Shown here: positions 18,338 through 28,057 of the stretch, piece by piece
Numbering within the stretch: the stretch's first letter is position 1
How the letters are laid out: each line of letters starts with the position of its first letter
Source: SG8-30 sp963710135
GTDB taxonomy: Bacteria > Pseudomonadota > Gammaproteobacteria > Steroidobacterales > Steroidobacteraceae
Reading direction: 5' to 3'
Assembly (NCBI GenBank): GCA_963710135.1
Contig: CAVPYY010000003.1
Location: 806,001-870,000, forward strand
DNA: 64,000 nucleotides
Made by a program: the position numbers and the translations under genes
Notes under the pieces: model-generated
The model's database searches: none
What the model was told of the DNA's origin: nothing
What the model saw: only the letters and a program-made list of their open reading frames with translations

Positions 18338-20884
18338 TCAAAACAGCGGCTCCTCGCTGCGCAGGCCGTCGCCGGCCCCGGGTCCGAACGGATTGTCCGC
18401 GTCGCGCTCGCGCGTGGGTGCGGTGCCGGGCAGGAAGTACTCGAACACCGCGTCCGGATCGTCGATCGATGCCGCCTCGCCGGTCAGGGCCGAGACGCGG
18501 GCCGTCACCACGCCCTCCGGCATCGCCAGGCGATGTTCGGCGCGCCCGGCCAGCGCCTCGCGCATGAAGTAGACCCACATCGGCAGCGCCGTCCGGCCGC
18601 CCTCTTCGCGCGGACCCAGGGAACGCTCCTGATCGAATCCCACCCAGGTCGCGGCCACCAGATCGGCGTTGAATCCCGCGAACCAGGCGTCGCGACGATC
18701 ATTGGTCGTGCCGGTCTTGCCGACGACATCCTTGCGCCCAAGGGCCAGCGCCCGCCGGCCGGTGCCACGCTCGACGACGTCGCGCATCATGTCGGTCATG
18801 ATGAAGGCGTTCGCCGGGCTGATCACCTCCGGTGCCCGCTGAGCTTCGGGCACCAGCAGCCTGCCGTTGACGTCGGCGGCCCAGGTCGCGCGGGCCGCCG
18901 CCGCCGGTCCGGGCGCGGCCGTGCGGATCCCACCGTCATCGCACTCCGGGCAGGCGATGCGGGGCTCGGCCTGCACCAGCACCTCGCCCGCGGCGTCGGT
19001 CACCCGGTCGATCAGGTAGGGCTCGACGAGATGCCCGCCGTTCGCGAACACGGCGTAGCCGCGCGCGACCTCGAGCGGCGTGAGCTGGGCGGTTCCCAGC
19101 GCGGCGGTCAGGTCGGCCGGTATGTGTTCCGGGGGAAATCCAAAACGGGTGGTGTAGTCCCTGACGAACCCGATGCCGAGCGAGCGCATCACCCGGATCG
19201 ACACCAGGTTGCGGGACCTGGCGAGGGCGTCGCGCAGCCGGGTCGGCCCGTAGAAGCGGCTGTCGACATTCTGCGGCCGCCAGTCGCGCTCCTCGGGCTG
19301 CTGTTCCCCATCTTCCGGCGCGGCATCCACCGGGTCGTCGGCCAGCGGATCCAGCGTCGGGGCCTCGTAGACCACCGGCGCGTCGAGAATGATGGAGGCG
19401 GGCGTGAGTCCGCCTTCCAGGGCCGCCGAGTAGACGAACGGCTTGAACGCGGAACCCGGCTGGCGGCGTGCCTGGGTCGCGCGGTTGAACTTGGCGCTGT
19501 AGAAGTCGAAGCCGCCGGACAGCGCGACGATGGCGCCATCGTGCGGATCGAGCGCGGCCAGCGCACCCTGCACGGCCGGAATCTGCGCCAGCAGCGCCGC
19601 GCGGCCGCGATTGGGCAGGATGTAGACGACGTCGCCGCGCGCCACGACATCCGCAGGCCGCGCCGGCGCCGGGCCGGTGGCGCCGTTCGGCAGCGCCTTG
19701 GCCGCCCACTGCATGCCGTCGAACGATAGCTCGTAGGCACCGCGGCTGCGGGTGGCGACCCGCGCGCCGCGGCCATCCACGGCGAGTACGAGCGCGGGCA
19801 GCAGCGGGCCCACCACGGGATGCGGCGCCAGCGCCGCTTCGACGACATCCGGCCCTTCCACCGGCGGCAGCTCGACCTGCGCGGCGGGCCCGCGGTAGCC
19901 GTGACGCCGGTCGTATTCGAGCACGGCGCTGCGCAGCGCGATGTCCGCGGCGACCTGCATGCGGCTGTCGAGCGTGGTGGTGACCTGCAGGCCGTCGGTG
20001 TAGATGCGCTCACCGAACTGTTCGAACAGCGCCTGGCGCACCAGTTCGGCGGCGTATGGCGCGTCGACCTCGACTCGCGGGCCGAACAGCTCGCCGGTAA
20101 TCGGCTCGGCGAGCGCGGCTTCGCGCTCGGCGTCGTCGATGAAGTTGAGTTCATTCATGCGGCGCAACACATACGCCCGGCGCCGCTCGGCCAGCTCCCG
20201 GCTGGCGACCGGGTTGTAGCGCGACGGGCGCTGCGGGATGCCGGCCAGCAGTGCCGCTTCGGCGATGTCGATGTCGCCGAGCCGCTTGCCGAAGTAGGTC
20301 TCCGCTGCCGCGGCAACTCCATAGGCCCGCTGGCCGAGAAACACCGTATTCAGGTACAGCTCGAGGATTTCCTGCTTGCTCAGCTCGTGCTCGAGCGTCA
20401 GCGCGAGGAATATCTCCCGCAGCTTGCGACGCATGGTGCGTTCGTTCTCGATGAGCGTCGTGCGCACCAGCTGCTGGGTCAGGGTGCTGCCGCCCTGGCG
20501 GGGGCCGGGCAGGCCCGCCACCACCAGCACCGCCCGCACCATCCCCTGCCAGTCGATGCCGGGGTGCTCGAAGAAACGGTCGTCCTCGGCCGCCAGGAAT
20601 GCCTGCACCACGACCTGCGGGACTTCCTCGAAGCGCACCGGCAGCCTGCGCTGGTCGCCGATCTGGCTGACCAGCCGGCCGTCGCGGGTATAGATCCGCA
20701 GCGGCATCTGCAGCTTCAGGTCGCGGATCTGCGCCACGTCGGGGAGCGTCGGCTTGAGATAGTAGTAGGTGGCCGCAAAGGCGAGACCGACCACGCCGAG
20801 GAGCGCTACCATCACGATGGCACTGGCGTAGAGGGCCCGGACGGGACTGACTTTCACCGGGATCCTGCCATTTGGGGGATACAA
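18338..20884 (-). CDS. mrcA: Penicillin-binding protein 1A
   Basis: 848-residue bifunctional class A PBP that polymerises and crosslinks peptidoglycan. It has a short cytoplasmic N-terminus, one membrane anchor (about residues 15-40), and a glycosyltransferase domain (60-235) with the catalytic Glu in AEDDRFFEHPGIDWQG and the motif GGSTLTQQLVR. An OB-like insert (about 320-420) is typical of PBP1A. The transpeptidase domain has the nucleophile in PGSAFKPF (Ser478), SRN in ARSRNLVSIR, and KTGTTNDRRDAWF. It diverges from pilM across 353 bp, the standard ponA-pilM arrangement of gammaproteobacteria. The ORF is intact. Confidence 0.96.
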   Translation of the reverse strand: MYPPNGRIPVKVSPVRALYASAIVMVALLGVVGLAFAATYYYLKPTLPDVAQIRDLKLQMPLRIYTRDGRLVSQIGDQRRLPVRFEEVPQVVVQAFLAAEDDRFFEHPGIDWQGMVRAVLVVAGLPGPRQGGSTLTQQLVRTTLIENERTMRRKLREIFLALTLEHELSKQEILELYLNTVFLGQRAYGVAAAAETYFGKRLGDIDIAEAALLAGIPQRPSRYNPVASRELAERRRAYVLRRMNELNFIDDAEREAALAEPITGELFGPRVEVDAPYAAELVRQALFEQFGERIYTDGLQVTTTLDSRMQVAADIALRSAVLEYDRRHGYRGPAAQVELPPVEGPDVVEAALAPHPVVGPLLPALVLAVDGRGARVATRSRGAYELSFDGMQWAAKALPNGATGPAPARPADVVARGDVVYILPNRGRAALLAQIPAVQGALAALDPHDGAIVALSGGFDFYSAKFNRATQARRQPGSAFKPFVYSAALEGGLTPASIILDAPVVYEAPTLDPLADDPVDAAPEDGEQQPEERDWRPQNVDSRFYGPTRLRDALARSRNLVSIRVMRSLGIGFVRDYTTRFGFPPEHIPADLTAALGTAQLTPLEVARGYAVFANGGHLVEPYLIDRVTDAAGEVLVQAEPRIACPECDDGGIRTAAPGPAAAARATWAADVNGRLLVPEAQRAPEVISPANAFIMTDMMRDVVERGTGRRALALGRKDVVGKTGTTNDRRDAWFAGFNADLVAATWVGFDQERSLGPREEGGRTALPMWVYFMREALAGRAEHRLAMPEGVVTARVSALTGEAASIDDPDAVFEYFLPGTAPTRERDADNPFGPGAGDGLRSEEPLF

Positions 20885-21237
20885 GCCACGCGATTATGCA
20901 TAGTTGGGCCAGGCTCGGGGCATGGGGGTCGAGCTCCCTGGCGAGTTTCCAGGTTCGTGACGTCCCGCACGGAGCGGAAACGCCCGGTGGTTCAGCATCG
21001 ACCGTCCTGGCATGAGCATTGTTCAATCGAGGTTCGGCCGGGGCATGATCGGGGTGGGGCGGCCGGATGAGGGCCGGTCCCGGCGGGGGTCTCTGGGGGT
21101 GCTGGGCGCACCAGGGGAATCTGCGATCCGGGTCACGTTCAATTTAACAGTTGCTTGCTATATAGTTGGCCGACAAACTTGACCCGGCGTAGCGCTTTGG
21201 CGACGCAAGCGCTTGACCTGAAAAGGAATCAATAGTC
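20885..21237. promoter_or_regulatory. Divergent mrcA / pilM promoter region
   Basis: 353 bp with no gene. Towards pilM there is an extended -10 element, TGCTATATA (21156-21164), in a locally AT-rich stretch TTTAACAGTTGCTTGC; the -35 is poor (21136-21141). Between that element and the pilM GTG lies an inverted repeat, AGCGCTT (21191-21197) and AAGCGCT (21207-21213), with a 9-bp spacer. It would fall in the 5' untranslated region or at an operator. The mrcA-proximal part is G+C rich with no clear promoter. Confidence 0.5.
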
Positions 21238-22330
21238 GTGAAGCTGCCTCAGTTCTCGTTCAGTTCGAGGCGCCGTCCCTTGATGGGCCTGGACATTACG
21301 ACGTCGTCGATCAAGTTGATCGAGTTGACCGAGTCCGGGGACCAGTACCGCGTCGAAGCGTACGCGGCCGAGCCGACGCCGCACAACGCCGTCAATGACA
21401 AGGCCATCGTCGACGCCAATGCCGTCGGCGAGGCCATTCGTCGCGCCGTGAAGCGTTCCGGTGTCCGCAGCAAGGAGTGCGCGGTCGCAATCAGCGGCGA
21501 CGCCGCGATCACCAAGTCCATCCAGATGCCGCGCGCCCTCTCGGGTGCCGAGCTCGAGCAGCAGGTCGAACTGCAGGCGGACCAGTACATCCCGTTCCCG
21601 ATGGAGGAAGTCAGCTACGACTTCCAGGTCCTGGGCCCTTCGGAGAAGGACCCGGAGATGGTCGAGGTACTGCTGGTCGCCACCCGCACCGAGAATGTGG
21701 ATCAGCGCGTGGCGGCGGTGGCCGCGGCGGGCCTGATACCGCGGCTGGTGGACGTGGAAGCGTTCGCGCTCGAGAACGCCTGCAAGCTGATGACCCACCA
21801 GATGCCGGATGGCGGCATCGACCGGACCATCGCGGTCGTGGACTTCGGCGCCAGCACGACCACCTTCAGCGTCCTGCAGGACCTGACGGTCGTCTACACC
21901 CGTGACTTCGTGTTCGGCGGGCAGCAGCTCACCGAGGAGATCATGCGCACCTACGGGCTTTCCATGGAGGAGGCCGGGCGCGCCAAGAAGGAAGGCGGGC
22001 TGCCGGCCAACTACCAGCCCGAAGTGCTCGATCCGTTCATCGACGACATGACCCAGCAGGTCAGCCGTTCACTGCAGTTCTACCTGGCTTCGGGCAGCGG
22101 ACGCGTCGCAGCCGGAACAGATCCTGATCTGCGGCGGTTGCGCCAACATCCCCGGTGTGGCGGATGTGATTGCGAGCCGGGTCGGTATCGCTGCCGAGCG
22201 GGGCGATCCACTCGGGCAGATGCGGGTGTCTTCCAAGGCCAAGGCGCATGGTGTGACCCGCGACGCGACGGCACTGCTGACCGCCTGTGGCCTGGCACTG
22301 CGGAGCTTTGACGACGATGCCAAATATTAA
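21238..22330 (+). CDS. pilM: Type IV pilus actin-like protein PilM (frameshifted)
   Basis: Cytoplasmic actin-fold protein that joins PilN and the pilus motors. The GTG at 21238 gives MKLPQFSFSSRRRPLMGLDI, with an AGGA ribosome site about 10 nt upstream. Phosphate-binding and structural motifs are GLDITTSSIKLIEL, VAISGDAAITKSIQMP and AVVDFGASTTTFSV. The frame shifts at about 22095-22105 (AGCGGACGCGTCGC): the upstream frame ends near FYLASGS, and the other frame carries the conserved SQPEQILICGGCANIPG to AKAHGVTRDATALLTACGLA and a TAA at 22328. Repaired length of about 364 is normal. It overlaps pilN by 14 nt. Confidence 0.92.
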
Positions 22331-22921
22331 CCTGCTGCCCTGGCGGGCAGAACAACGCCAGCGGCGCCAGAAGGAATTCATGATCGGCCTGGGCGGCGCG
22401 GCTGCGCTGGCCCTGGTCGTCGGGCTCGGCGCGCAGTTCGCCGTCAGCACCATGATCGACGCCCAGGAGCGGCGCAACGATCTGCTGAAGACCGAGATCG
22501 CCGCGCTCGACAAGCAGATCGAGGAAATCCTCGCGCCTGGAGGAACAGAAGCGGCGCATGGTCGCGCGCATGCAGGTCATCGAGAAGCTGCAGAAGAGCC
22601 GGCCCGAGGTGGTCAAGCTGTTCGACAACGTCGTGCGCACCCTGCCCGAGGGCGCTGTACCTGACGGCCATCAAGCAGAACAACCGCAAGCTCGAGTTCG
22701 ACGGCGTGGCCCAGTCCAGCACCCGTGTCTCGGCGTTCATGCGCAACATCGACGGCTCTGAAGTACTGGCCAAGCCGGAGCTGAAGGTCATCGAGACCGG
22801 CACGCCGGGCGCTGGCGCGAAGTTCACGCTGTTCGCCCAGCTCAAGGCGACCTCGCCGGAAGAGGAAGAGGCCGAGTCCCAGCCGGCCGCGAAGAAGCGG
22901 GTGCGGGAGGCCAGTCGATGA
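22317..22921 (+). CDS. pilN: Type IV pilus assembly protein PilN (two frameshifts)
   Basis: Bitopic inner-membrane protein that binds PilM through its N-terminus. It begins with the invariant MPNINLLPWRAEQRQRRQKE, followed by one membrane helix (about 23-45) and a coiled region. The frame is broken twice: near 22535-22545 (CTCGCGCCTGGAGG), where RLEEQKRRMVARMQVIEKLQ continues in the next frame, and near 22650 (GAGGGCGCTGTACC), where LYLTAIKQNNRKLEFDGVAQ continues in the third. The PilN C-terminal ferredoxin-like domain then reads on to a TGA at 22919-22921 overlapping pilO. All pieces are conserved and in order, giving about 201 codons. Confidence 0.9.
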
Positions 22922-23616
22922 ACCAGCTCAACAAGTTCTTTGAGCAGCTCAAGAGCCTCGACCCCAAGGACATCGGTCGCTGGCCGTTCCTGTTCCGCGC
23001 GCTGACGATCGGCCTGGTCTTCGTCGTGGCCTCGGCGGCACTGGTCTGGTTCTTCGTTTATTCCGAGTCGAATGGCAACCTGCCGCAGCTGCGCAAGGCG
23101 GAGGCGGAACAGACCAACCTGTGGAACACCTTCGACCAGAAGCAGCGCAAGGCCGCCAACCTGGAAGCGTATCGCCAGCAGCTCGGCGAGATCGAGCGCA
23201 GCTTCGGCGCCATGTTGCGGCAGCTGCCGGGACGCACCGAGGTGCCGAGCCTGCTGGTCGACATCTCCCAGACGGGCCTCGCCTCCGGCCTGCAGGAGAA
23301 GCTGTTCCAGCCGGGCCCCGAGGTGCGCAGGGACTTCTACGCAGAGCTGCCCATCAAGATCCGCCTGACGGGCAACTACCACGAGTTCGGCCAGTTCGTC
23401 AGCGGCATCGCCGCGTTGCCGCGCATCGTGACGCTGCACGACATCCAGATCGCCCAGGAGAAGGGCCGCGGCAGTTCGCGCCGTGGCCAGGCAGCGGCGG
23501 CGAGCGATGAGCTCACGCTGGACCTGACGGCCAAGACCTACCGCTATCTCGAGGAGTCGGAGATCGCGGAACAGGAGGCGGCCGCGGCGGCCGCCAACAA
23601 GAAGAAGCGCAAGTGA
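22918..23616 (+). CDS. pilO: Type IV pilus assembly protein PilO
   Basis: 232-residue bitopic inner-membrane protein that heterodimerises with PilN. It begins MNQLNKFFEQLKSLDPKDIG, has a membrane helix (about residues 25-47), a coiled coil (50-90), and a periplasmic ferredoxin-like domain with LPIKIRLTGNYHEFGQFVSG and LPRIVTLHDIQI, the PilO signature. The C-terminus is an Ala/Lys-rich tail ending NKKKRK, somewhat longer than in Pseudomonas. Start overlaps pilN by ATGA. Confidence 0.94.
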   Translation: MNQLNKFFEQLKSLDPKDIGRWPFLFRALTIGLVFVVASAALVWFFVYSESNGNLPQLRKAEAEQTNLWNTFDQKQRKAANLEAYRQQLGEIERSFGAMLRQLPGRTEVPSLLVDISQTGLASGLQEKLFQPGPEVRRDFYAELPIKIRLTGNYHEFGQFVSGIAALPRIVTLHDIQIAQEKGRGSSRRGQAAAASDELTLDLTAKTYRYLEESEIAEQEAAAAAANKKKRK

Positions 23617-23617
23617 C

Positions 23618-24136
23618 ATGCCCATGAGCAAGACACGCAACGGAATCCTGATGGCTGGCGCGCTCGTCGCCGCCACGACGCTCGCCGGTTGCGGTGGCGG
23701 CGTGAGCGAGCTGAGCGCGCAGATCGAGCAGGCCAAGGCCCGGCCGGGCGGGCGCATCGAGCCGCTGCCCGAAGTCGTCCCGTACGAGTCCTTTGCCTAC
23801 ACTATGTCCAATGCCCGCTCGCCGTTCCTGGCGAGCTTCGCGACCGAGCAGGCAACCGGGCCGCGGCCCGACACCCAGCGACCGCGCGAATACCTCGAGC
23901 AGTTTTCGCTCGACACGCTCAAGATGGTCGGTACCCTGAAGCTCGGTGGGGCGAACTTCGGGCTGGTGCAGACCAAGGACGGCCTCATTCACCGCGTGCT
24001 GCCGGGCAACCACCTTGGGCAGAACGATGGCCGGATTACTTCCGTGACTGACGCGCGGATTGCGGTAGTGGAAATCGTGCCGGACGGGCTGGGCGGATAC
24101 CTCGAGAGACCGGCGGCCCTGGCACTGAGCGACTGA
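23618..24136 (+). CDS. pilP: Type IV pilus lipoprotein PilP
   Basis: 172-residue lipoprotein linking PilN/PilO to the PilQ secretin. The signal ends in the lipobox LAGC (Cys25 from the first ATG). The PilP domain follows, with DTQRPREYLEQFSLDTLKMV and MVGTLKLGGANFGLVQTKDG and the glycine-rich HRVLPGNHLGQNDGRI. It lies one base after the pilO stop. The second ATG at 23624 (MSKTRNG) could be the true start. Length is typical. Confidence 0.94.
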   Translation: MPMSKTRNGILMAGALVAATTLAGCGGGVSELSAQIEQAKARPGGRIEPLPEVVPYESFAYTMSNARSPFLASFATEQATGPRPDTQRPREYLEQFSLDTLKMVGTLKLGGANFGLVQTKDGLIHRVLPGNHLGQNDGRITSVTDARIAVVEIVPDGLGGYLERPAALALSD

Positions 24137-24154
24137 TTCGTGGGAGAACTTCTG

Positions 24155-26320
24155 ATGGCTGGCAAAGACCGGACAACGGCTTGGGAATTTCGGGGGCACC
24201 TCGTGATGCACCTGCTGCTGGGCATGATTGCCCTGGTGGCGATGCTGTCCGCGGTCCCCGCACAGGCGCAGGATCCCGCGACCATGCTCACCGACGTCGA
24301 GGTGCAGGCGGTCCAGGGCAATGCGCTGCAGGTTCGCCTGAAGACGACCGGGCCCGCGCCGGAACCGCTGACCTTCACCATCGACCAGCCCGCGCGGCTG
24401 TCGGTCGACCTGCCCAACGTCGGGCTGTCGCTGGACAGCCGGCGCATCGACGTCAACTCGGGCGGCGTGGACACCATCGTGGTGGCCGAAGCCGGAGGCC
24501 GCACCCGCGTGGTGTTCAACCTCGACGCGCTGGTTCCCTACTCGACCCGGGTCGAAGGCGATTCCGTGGTGGTACTGCTCGGCAGTGCCGCTGCGGCCAG
24601 CCCCGCCGCCGCACCGGCGCAGGCCGCGCGCGCGATGGCGCCGGCCTCCGGCCCACGCAGCATCGGCGGCATCGACTTCCGCCGCTCGGTGGACGGCGCC
24701 GGCCGGGTGGTCGTCAAGTTGAGCGATGCGCGCACGCCGGCGAGCCTCAAGCAGGAAGGCAACCGGATCATCGTCGACTTCACCGGCGCGGTACTGCCTG
24801 AAGACATGATGAAGCGCTACGACGTGACCGACTTCGCCACGCCGGTGACGTCGGTCGACGCCACGCGCGCCGGCAATGGCGCTCGTGTGGTGGTCACGGC
24901 CACCGGCGACTTCGAGCAGCTCGCCTACCAGACCGACGACACCTACGTCGTCGAGGTCAAGCAGCGGCCCAAGCGGGCGCTCGTCACCGAGGCCGAGAAG
25001 GTCTACAAGGGTGAGCGGCTGACGCTCAACTTCCAGGACATCGAGGTGCGCGCGGTGCTGCAGCTGCTGGCCGACACCAGTGGCCAGAACATCGTCGTCA
25101 GCGACACCGTCAAGGGCCGCGTGACCCTGCGGCTGCAGAACGTCCCGTGGGACCAGGCGCTGGACATCGTCCTGCGCACCAAGGGCCTGGACATGCGCAC
25201 CAAGGACAACGTGATCCTGGTGGCGCCGCAGGCCGAGATCGCGTCGCGCGAAAAGGCCGAGCTGGCCGCGCAGCAGGAGATCCAGGAACTGGCGCCGCTG
25301 CGCACCGAGTTCCTGCAGGTCAACTACGCCAAGGCGTCGAGCATCGCCGGCCTGCTCAAGTCCGGCGGTGGCGGCTCGCTGCTGTCCAGCCGCGGCACGG
25401 TGAGCATCGACGAGCGCACCAACACGTTGCTGGTGCAGGACACCGCCGAGCGGCTGGAGAAGATCCGCGCGATGGTGGCGACGCTGGACATCCCGGTCCG
25501 CCAGGTGCTGATCGAGTCGCGCATCGTGATCGTCAGCGACGACTTCTCGCGCGACCTCGGCGTGCGCGCCGGGTTCACCCGTGTCTCGGACGACGTCGGC
25601 GACCTGTTCGCGGTCAGCGGCAGCGCCCAGTCCACCGACACCATCATGGGTTCGGCGCTGGACAACCTGGCGAACACCGGTCAGCCGTTCCCGGTCGAGG
25701 TGCCCTTCGGCAACTTCGATCGCTACAACGTCAACATGCCGGTCAGCAATCCGGCCGGCCGGATCGCCCTGGCGATTCTCGACTTCGACGACTTCCTGAT
25801 CGACCTGGAGCTGTCCGCGGCGCAGGCCGAGGGCAAGGGCGAGATCGTCTCGTCGCCGCGGGTCATCACCGCCAACCAGCGCGAAGCGGTGATCGAGCAG
25901 GGCGTCGAGATTCCATACCAGGAGTCCGCCTCGAGCGGCGCCACGACGACGCAGTTCAAGAAGGCGGTGCTGTCGCTCAAGGTGACGCCGCAGATCACCC
26001 CCGACGACCGCGTCATCCTCGATCTCGAGGTCAACAAGGACAGCGTCGGCGAGCTGGTGCCGAGCGCGACTGGCGGCTTCGTGCCGTCCATCGACACGCG
26101 CTCGATCATCACCCAGGTGCTGGTCAACGACGGCCAGACCGTCGTCCTCGGCGGCATCATGGAAACCGAGCGCCGCGAAGGCAGCCGCAAGGTCCCGTTG
26201 CTGGGCGACGTGCCTGGCCTCGGCTGGCTGTTCAAGTCGACCACGCGCACCAACAACCGCGACGAGCTGTTGATCTTCGTGACGCCGAAGATCCTCCGCG
26301 AGGGGTCCAACATCCAGTAG
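24155..26320 (+). CDS. pilQ: Type IV pilus secretin PilQ
   Basis: 721-residue outer-membrane secretin of the type IVa pilus. A long signal peptide (to about residue 40, ending AVPAQAQ) precedes two AMIN domains that bind peptidoglycan (about 45-130 and 165-260). Then come STN/N0 (about 285-340, LTLNFQDIEVRAVLQLLADT), N1 (VNYAKASSIAGLLKSGGGGS), and the secretin core with VEIPYQESASSGATTTQFKK and VLGGIMETERREGSRKVPLL. The ATG at 24155 is chosen because a GGGAG ribosome site ends 8 nt upstream; a GTG at 24140 would add five residues. Last gene of pilMNOPQ, with a strong terminator behind it. Confidence 0.95.
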   Translation: MAGKDRTTAWEFRGHLVMHLLLGMIALVAMLSAVPAQAQDPATMLTDVEVQAVQGNALQVRLKTTGPAPEPLTFTIDQPARLSVDLPNVGLSLDSRRIDVNSGGVDTIVVAEAGGRTRVVFNLDALVPYSTRVEGDSVVVLLGSAAAASPAAAPAQAARAMAPASGPRSIGGIDFRRSVDGAGRVVVKLSDARTPASLKQEGNRIIVDFTGAVLPEDMMKRYDVTDFATPVTSVDATRAGNGARVVVTATGDFEQLAYQTDDTYVVEVKQRPKRALVTEAEKVYKGERLTLNFQDIEVRAVLQLLADTSGQNIVVSDTVKGRVTLRLQNVPWDQALDIVLRTKGLDMRTKDNVILVAPQAEIASREKAELAAQQEIQELAPLRTEFLQVNYAKASSIAGLLKSGGGGSLLSSRGTVSIDERTNTLLVQDTAERLEKIRAMVATLDIPVRQVLIESRIVIVSDDFSRDLGVRAGFTRVSDDVGDLFAVSGSAQSTDTIMGSALDNLANTGQPFPVEVPFGNFDRYNVNMPVSNPAGRIALAILDFDDFLIDLELSAAQAEGKGEIVSSPRVITANQREAVIEQGVEIPYQESASSGATTTQFKKAVLSLKVTPQITPDDRVILDLEVNKDSVGELVPSATGGFVPSIDTRSIITQVLVNDGQTVVLGGIMETERREGSRKVPLLGDVPGLGWLFKSTTRTNNRDELLIFVTPKILREGSNIQ

Positions 26321-26375
26321 CGCCGGGCTCGAGCCCCCGCCGGCTTGCAGGCCGGGGCGCGCACCGGCAAAGTCT

Positions 26376-26405
26376 GACGGCCGCCACGAGGCGGCCGTCG
26401 TCTTT
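26376..26405 (+). terminator. Rho-independent terminator after pilQ
   Basis: A perfect 10-bp stem (GACGGCCGCC/GGCGGCCGTC, loop ACGA) is followed by GTCTTTT. It lies 55 nt after the pilQ stop and 40 nt before aroK, ending the pilMNOPQ transcript. Confidence 0.85.
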
Positions 26406-26444
26406 TCGCAGGGGTGCACCGTCCTGACATCCGCGGCTCGCAGC

Positions 26445-26963
26445 GTGTTCCTGATCGGGCCCATGGGCTCGGGCAAGACGGCGGTCGGGCGCCGCCTGGC
26501 CGAGCGGCTCGGCTACCGTTTCGTCGACAGTGACGCCGAGATCGAGTCGCGCACCGGCGTGGACATCCCCTTCATCTTCGAGAAGGAGGGCGAGGCCGGC
26601 TTTCGCCAGCGGGAGCGTGATGCGCTCGACGAGCTGACCGTGCTCCCCGGCATCGTGCTGGGCACCGGCGGTGGCGCCGTCCTGCTCGCGGAGAATCGCG
26701 AACGACTGTCGTCCCGGGGGCTGGTGGTCTATCTCGAGGCCTCGGTGGACCAGCAGCTGGTGCGAACCGGGCGCAGCCGCAATCGTCCGCTGCTGTTCAC
26801 GGAGGATCCGCGGCGCCGCCTGACGGAGCTGATGGAGATCCGCGCGCCCTTGTACCGTTCGATTGCCGAGATCACGGTCGTGACCGATGGTCGCAAGGTG
26901 AAATCGGTCGCCGACGAAATCGCCACGCGCCTGGGGCACGTGGCCACAGAGGGAGCCGGCTGA
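26445..26963 (+). CDS. aroK: Shikimate kinase
   Basis: Shikimate kinase, which phosphorylates shikimate on the way to chorismate. Walker A GPMGSGKTAVGRRLAERLG comes 4 residues after the start, followed by the shikimate-binding FVDSDAEIESRTGVDIPFIF, GFRQRERDAL, LGTGGGAVL and the lid arginines in RTGRSRNRPLL. 172 residues. The GTG at 26445 is the only start codon fitting the family (MFLIGPMGSGKT), but no ribosome site is visible, and homologues usually have a few more residues before FLIGPMG, so the true start may differ. It is 5 nt from aroB, the classic pair. Confidence 0.93.
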   Translation: MFLIGPMGSGKTAVGRRLAERLGYRFVDSDAEIESRTGVDIPFIFEKEGEAGFRQRERDALDELTVLPGIVLGTGGGAVLLAENRERLSSRGLVVYLEASVDQQLVRTGRSRNRPLLFTEDPRRRLTELMEIRAPLYRSIAEITVVTDGRKVKSVADEIATRLGHVATEGAG

Positions 26964-26968
26964 AGACC

Positions 26969-28057
26969 TTGGAAATCCTCGATATCGATCTCGGCGAGCG
27001 CAGTTACCCGATCCTCATCGGCGCTGGGCTCCTGCAGGACACGGCGCTGCTGGCCGGACAGCTGCATGCCCGCGAGCTGCTCATCGTGACCGACGACAAC
27101 GTCGGACCGCTCTACCTGGAGCGGCTGGCGGCTGCGCTGCAGGGATTCCGGGTGGGGAAGCTCGTGCTGCCGGCCGGCGAGGAACACAAGACACTGGCGA
27201 CCCTGGCGCGTGTGCTGGATGCGCTGGTCGACGGGCGTTTCAACCGCGACTGCGCCGTCGTGGCGCTCGGTGGCGGGGTGATCGGCGACATCGCCGGCTT
27301 TGCCGCAGCCTGCTACCAGCGCGGTGTCGACTTCGTGCAGTTGCCGACCACGCTGCTCGCCCAGGTCGACTCATCGGTGGGCGGCAAGACCGGTGTCAAT
27401 CATCCGGGCGGCAAGAACCTGATCGGCGCGTTCCACCAGCCCGTGGCCGTCATCGCCGATACCGCTACCCTCGAGACCTTGCCGGAGCGGGAGCTGAAGG
27501 CCGGCCTTGCCGAGGTCATCAAGTACGGGCTCATCCGGGACGCCGGGTTTCTGGCCTGGCTGGAGGAGCATCTCGAAGGCCTGCTGGCGCGCGATCCGGC
27601 GGCGCTGACCACGGCCATCCGGCGCTCCTGTTCCTGCAAGGCGGAGATCGTGGCCCGCGACGAGCGGGAGCAGGGCGAGCGCGCGTTGCTCAACTTCGGG
27701 CACACCTTCGGACACGCGATCGAGGCCGGCGCAGGCTACGGCGCCTGGCTGCACGGTGAGGCCGTCGCAGCGGGGATGATGCTGGCAACCGAGATGTCGC
27801 AACGCCTCGGCTGGCTCGGGCCCGGGGATGTCGCGCGGGTGCGGCGGCTGCTGGAGCGCGCCGGGCTGCGCACCGAGCCGCCGCGATTCGGGGGCGGCAA
27901 GGCCATGGAGTTGATGCGCATGGACAAGAAGGTGGCTGCCGGCCGCGTGCGCCTGGTGCTGCTCAAGGCGCTGGGCCAGGCGACCGTGGTCGCGGACTAT
28001 CCGGACCATGAACTCGACAGCCTGCTGGCCGCCGCGTTCGACGGTGCAGATCGTTGA
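26969..28057 (+). CDS. aroB: 3-dehydroquinate synthase
   Basis: 362-residue NAD- and zinc-dependent cyclase converting DAHP to 3-dehydroquinate. Motifs: LPAGEEHKTLATLARVLDAL, ALGGGVIGDIAGFAAACYQR for NAD binding, TTLLAQVDSSVGGKTGVNHP for the substrate phosphate, AEVIKYGLIRD, and the zinc ligands in NFGHTFGHAIEAGAGYG and LHGEAVAAGM. A TTG at 26969 starts MEILDIDLGERSYPILIGAG. The stop overlaps the dgt start by 4 nt (TTGA). Complete and normal in length. Confidence 0.97.
   Translation: MEILDIDLGERSYPILIGAGLLQDTALLAGQLHARELLIVTDDNVGPLYLERLAAALQGFRVGKLVLPAGEEHKTLATLARVLDALVDGRFNRDCAVVALGGGVIGDIAGFAAACYQRGVDFVQLPTTLLAQVDSSVGGKTGVNHPGGKNLIGAFHQPVAVIADTATLETLPERELKAGLAEVIKYGLIRDAGFLAWLEEHLEGLLARDPAALTTAIRRSCSCKAEIVARDEREQGERALLNFGHTFGHAIEAGAGYGAWLHGEAVAAGMMLATEMSQRLGWLGPGDVARVRRLLERAGLRTEPPRFGGGKAMELMRMDKKVAAGRVRLVLLKALGQATVVADYPDHELDSLLAAAFDGADR

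Noticed and set aside
22535..22655. Programmed frameshifting in pilN or other genes
   Set aside because: No slippery heptamer plus stimulator is seen, and shifts occur in many unrelated genes.
23513..26476. A 987-codon antisense frame across pilP and pilQ
   Set aside because: Composition is Arg/Gly/His-rich without any motif, typical of antisense frames in G+C-rich genes; the plus strand holds clear pilP and pilQ.
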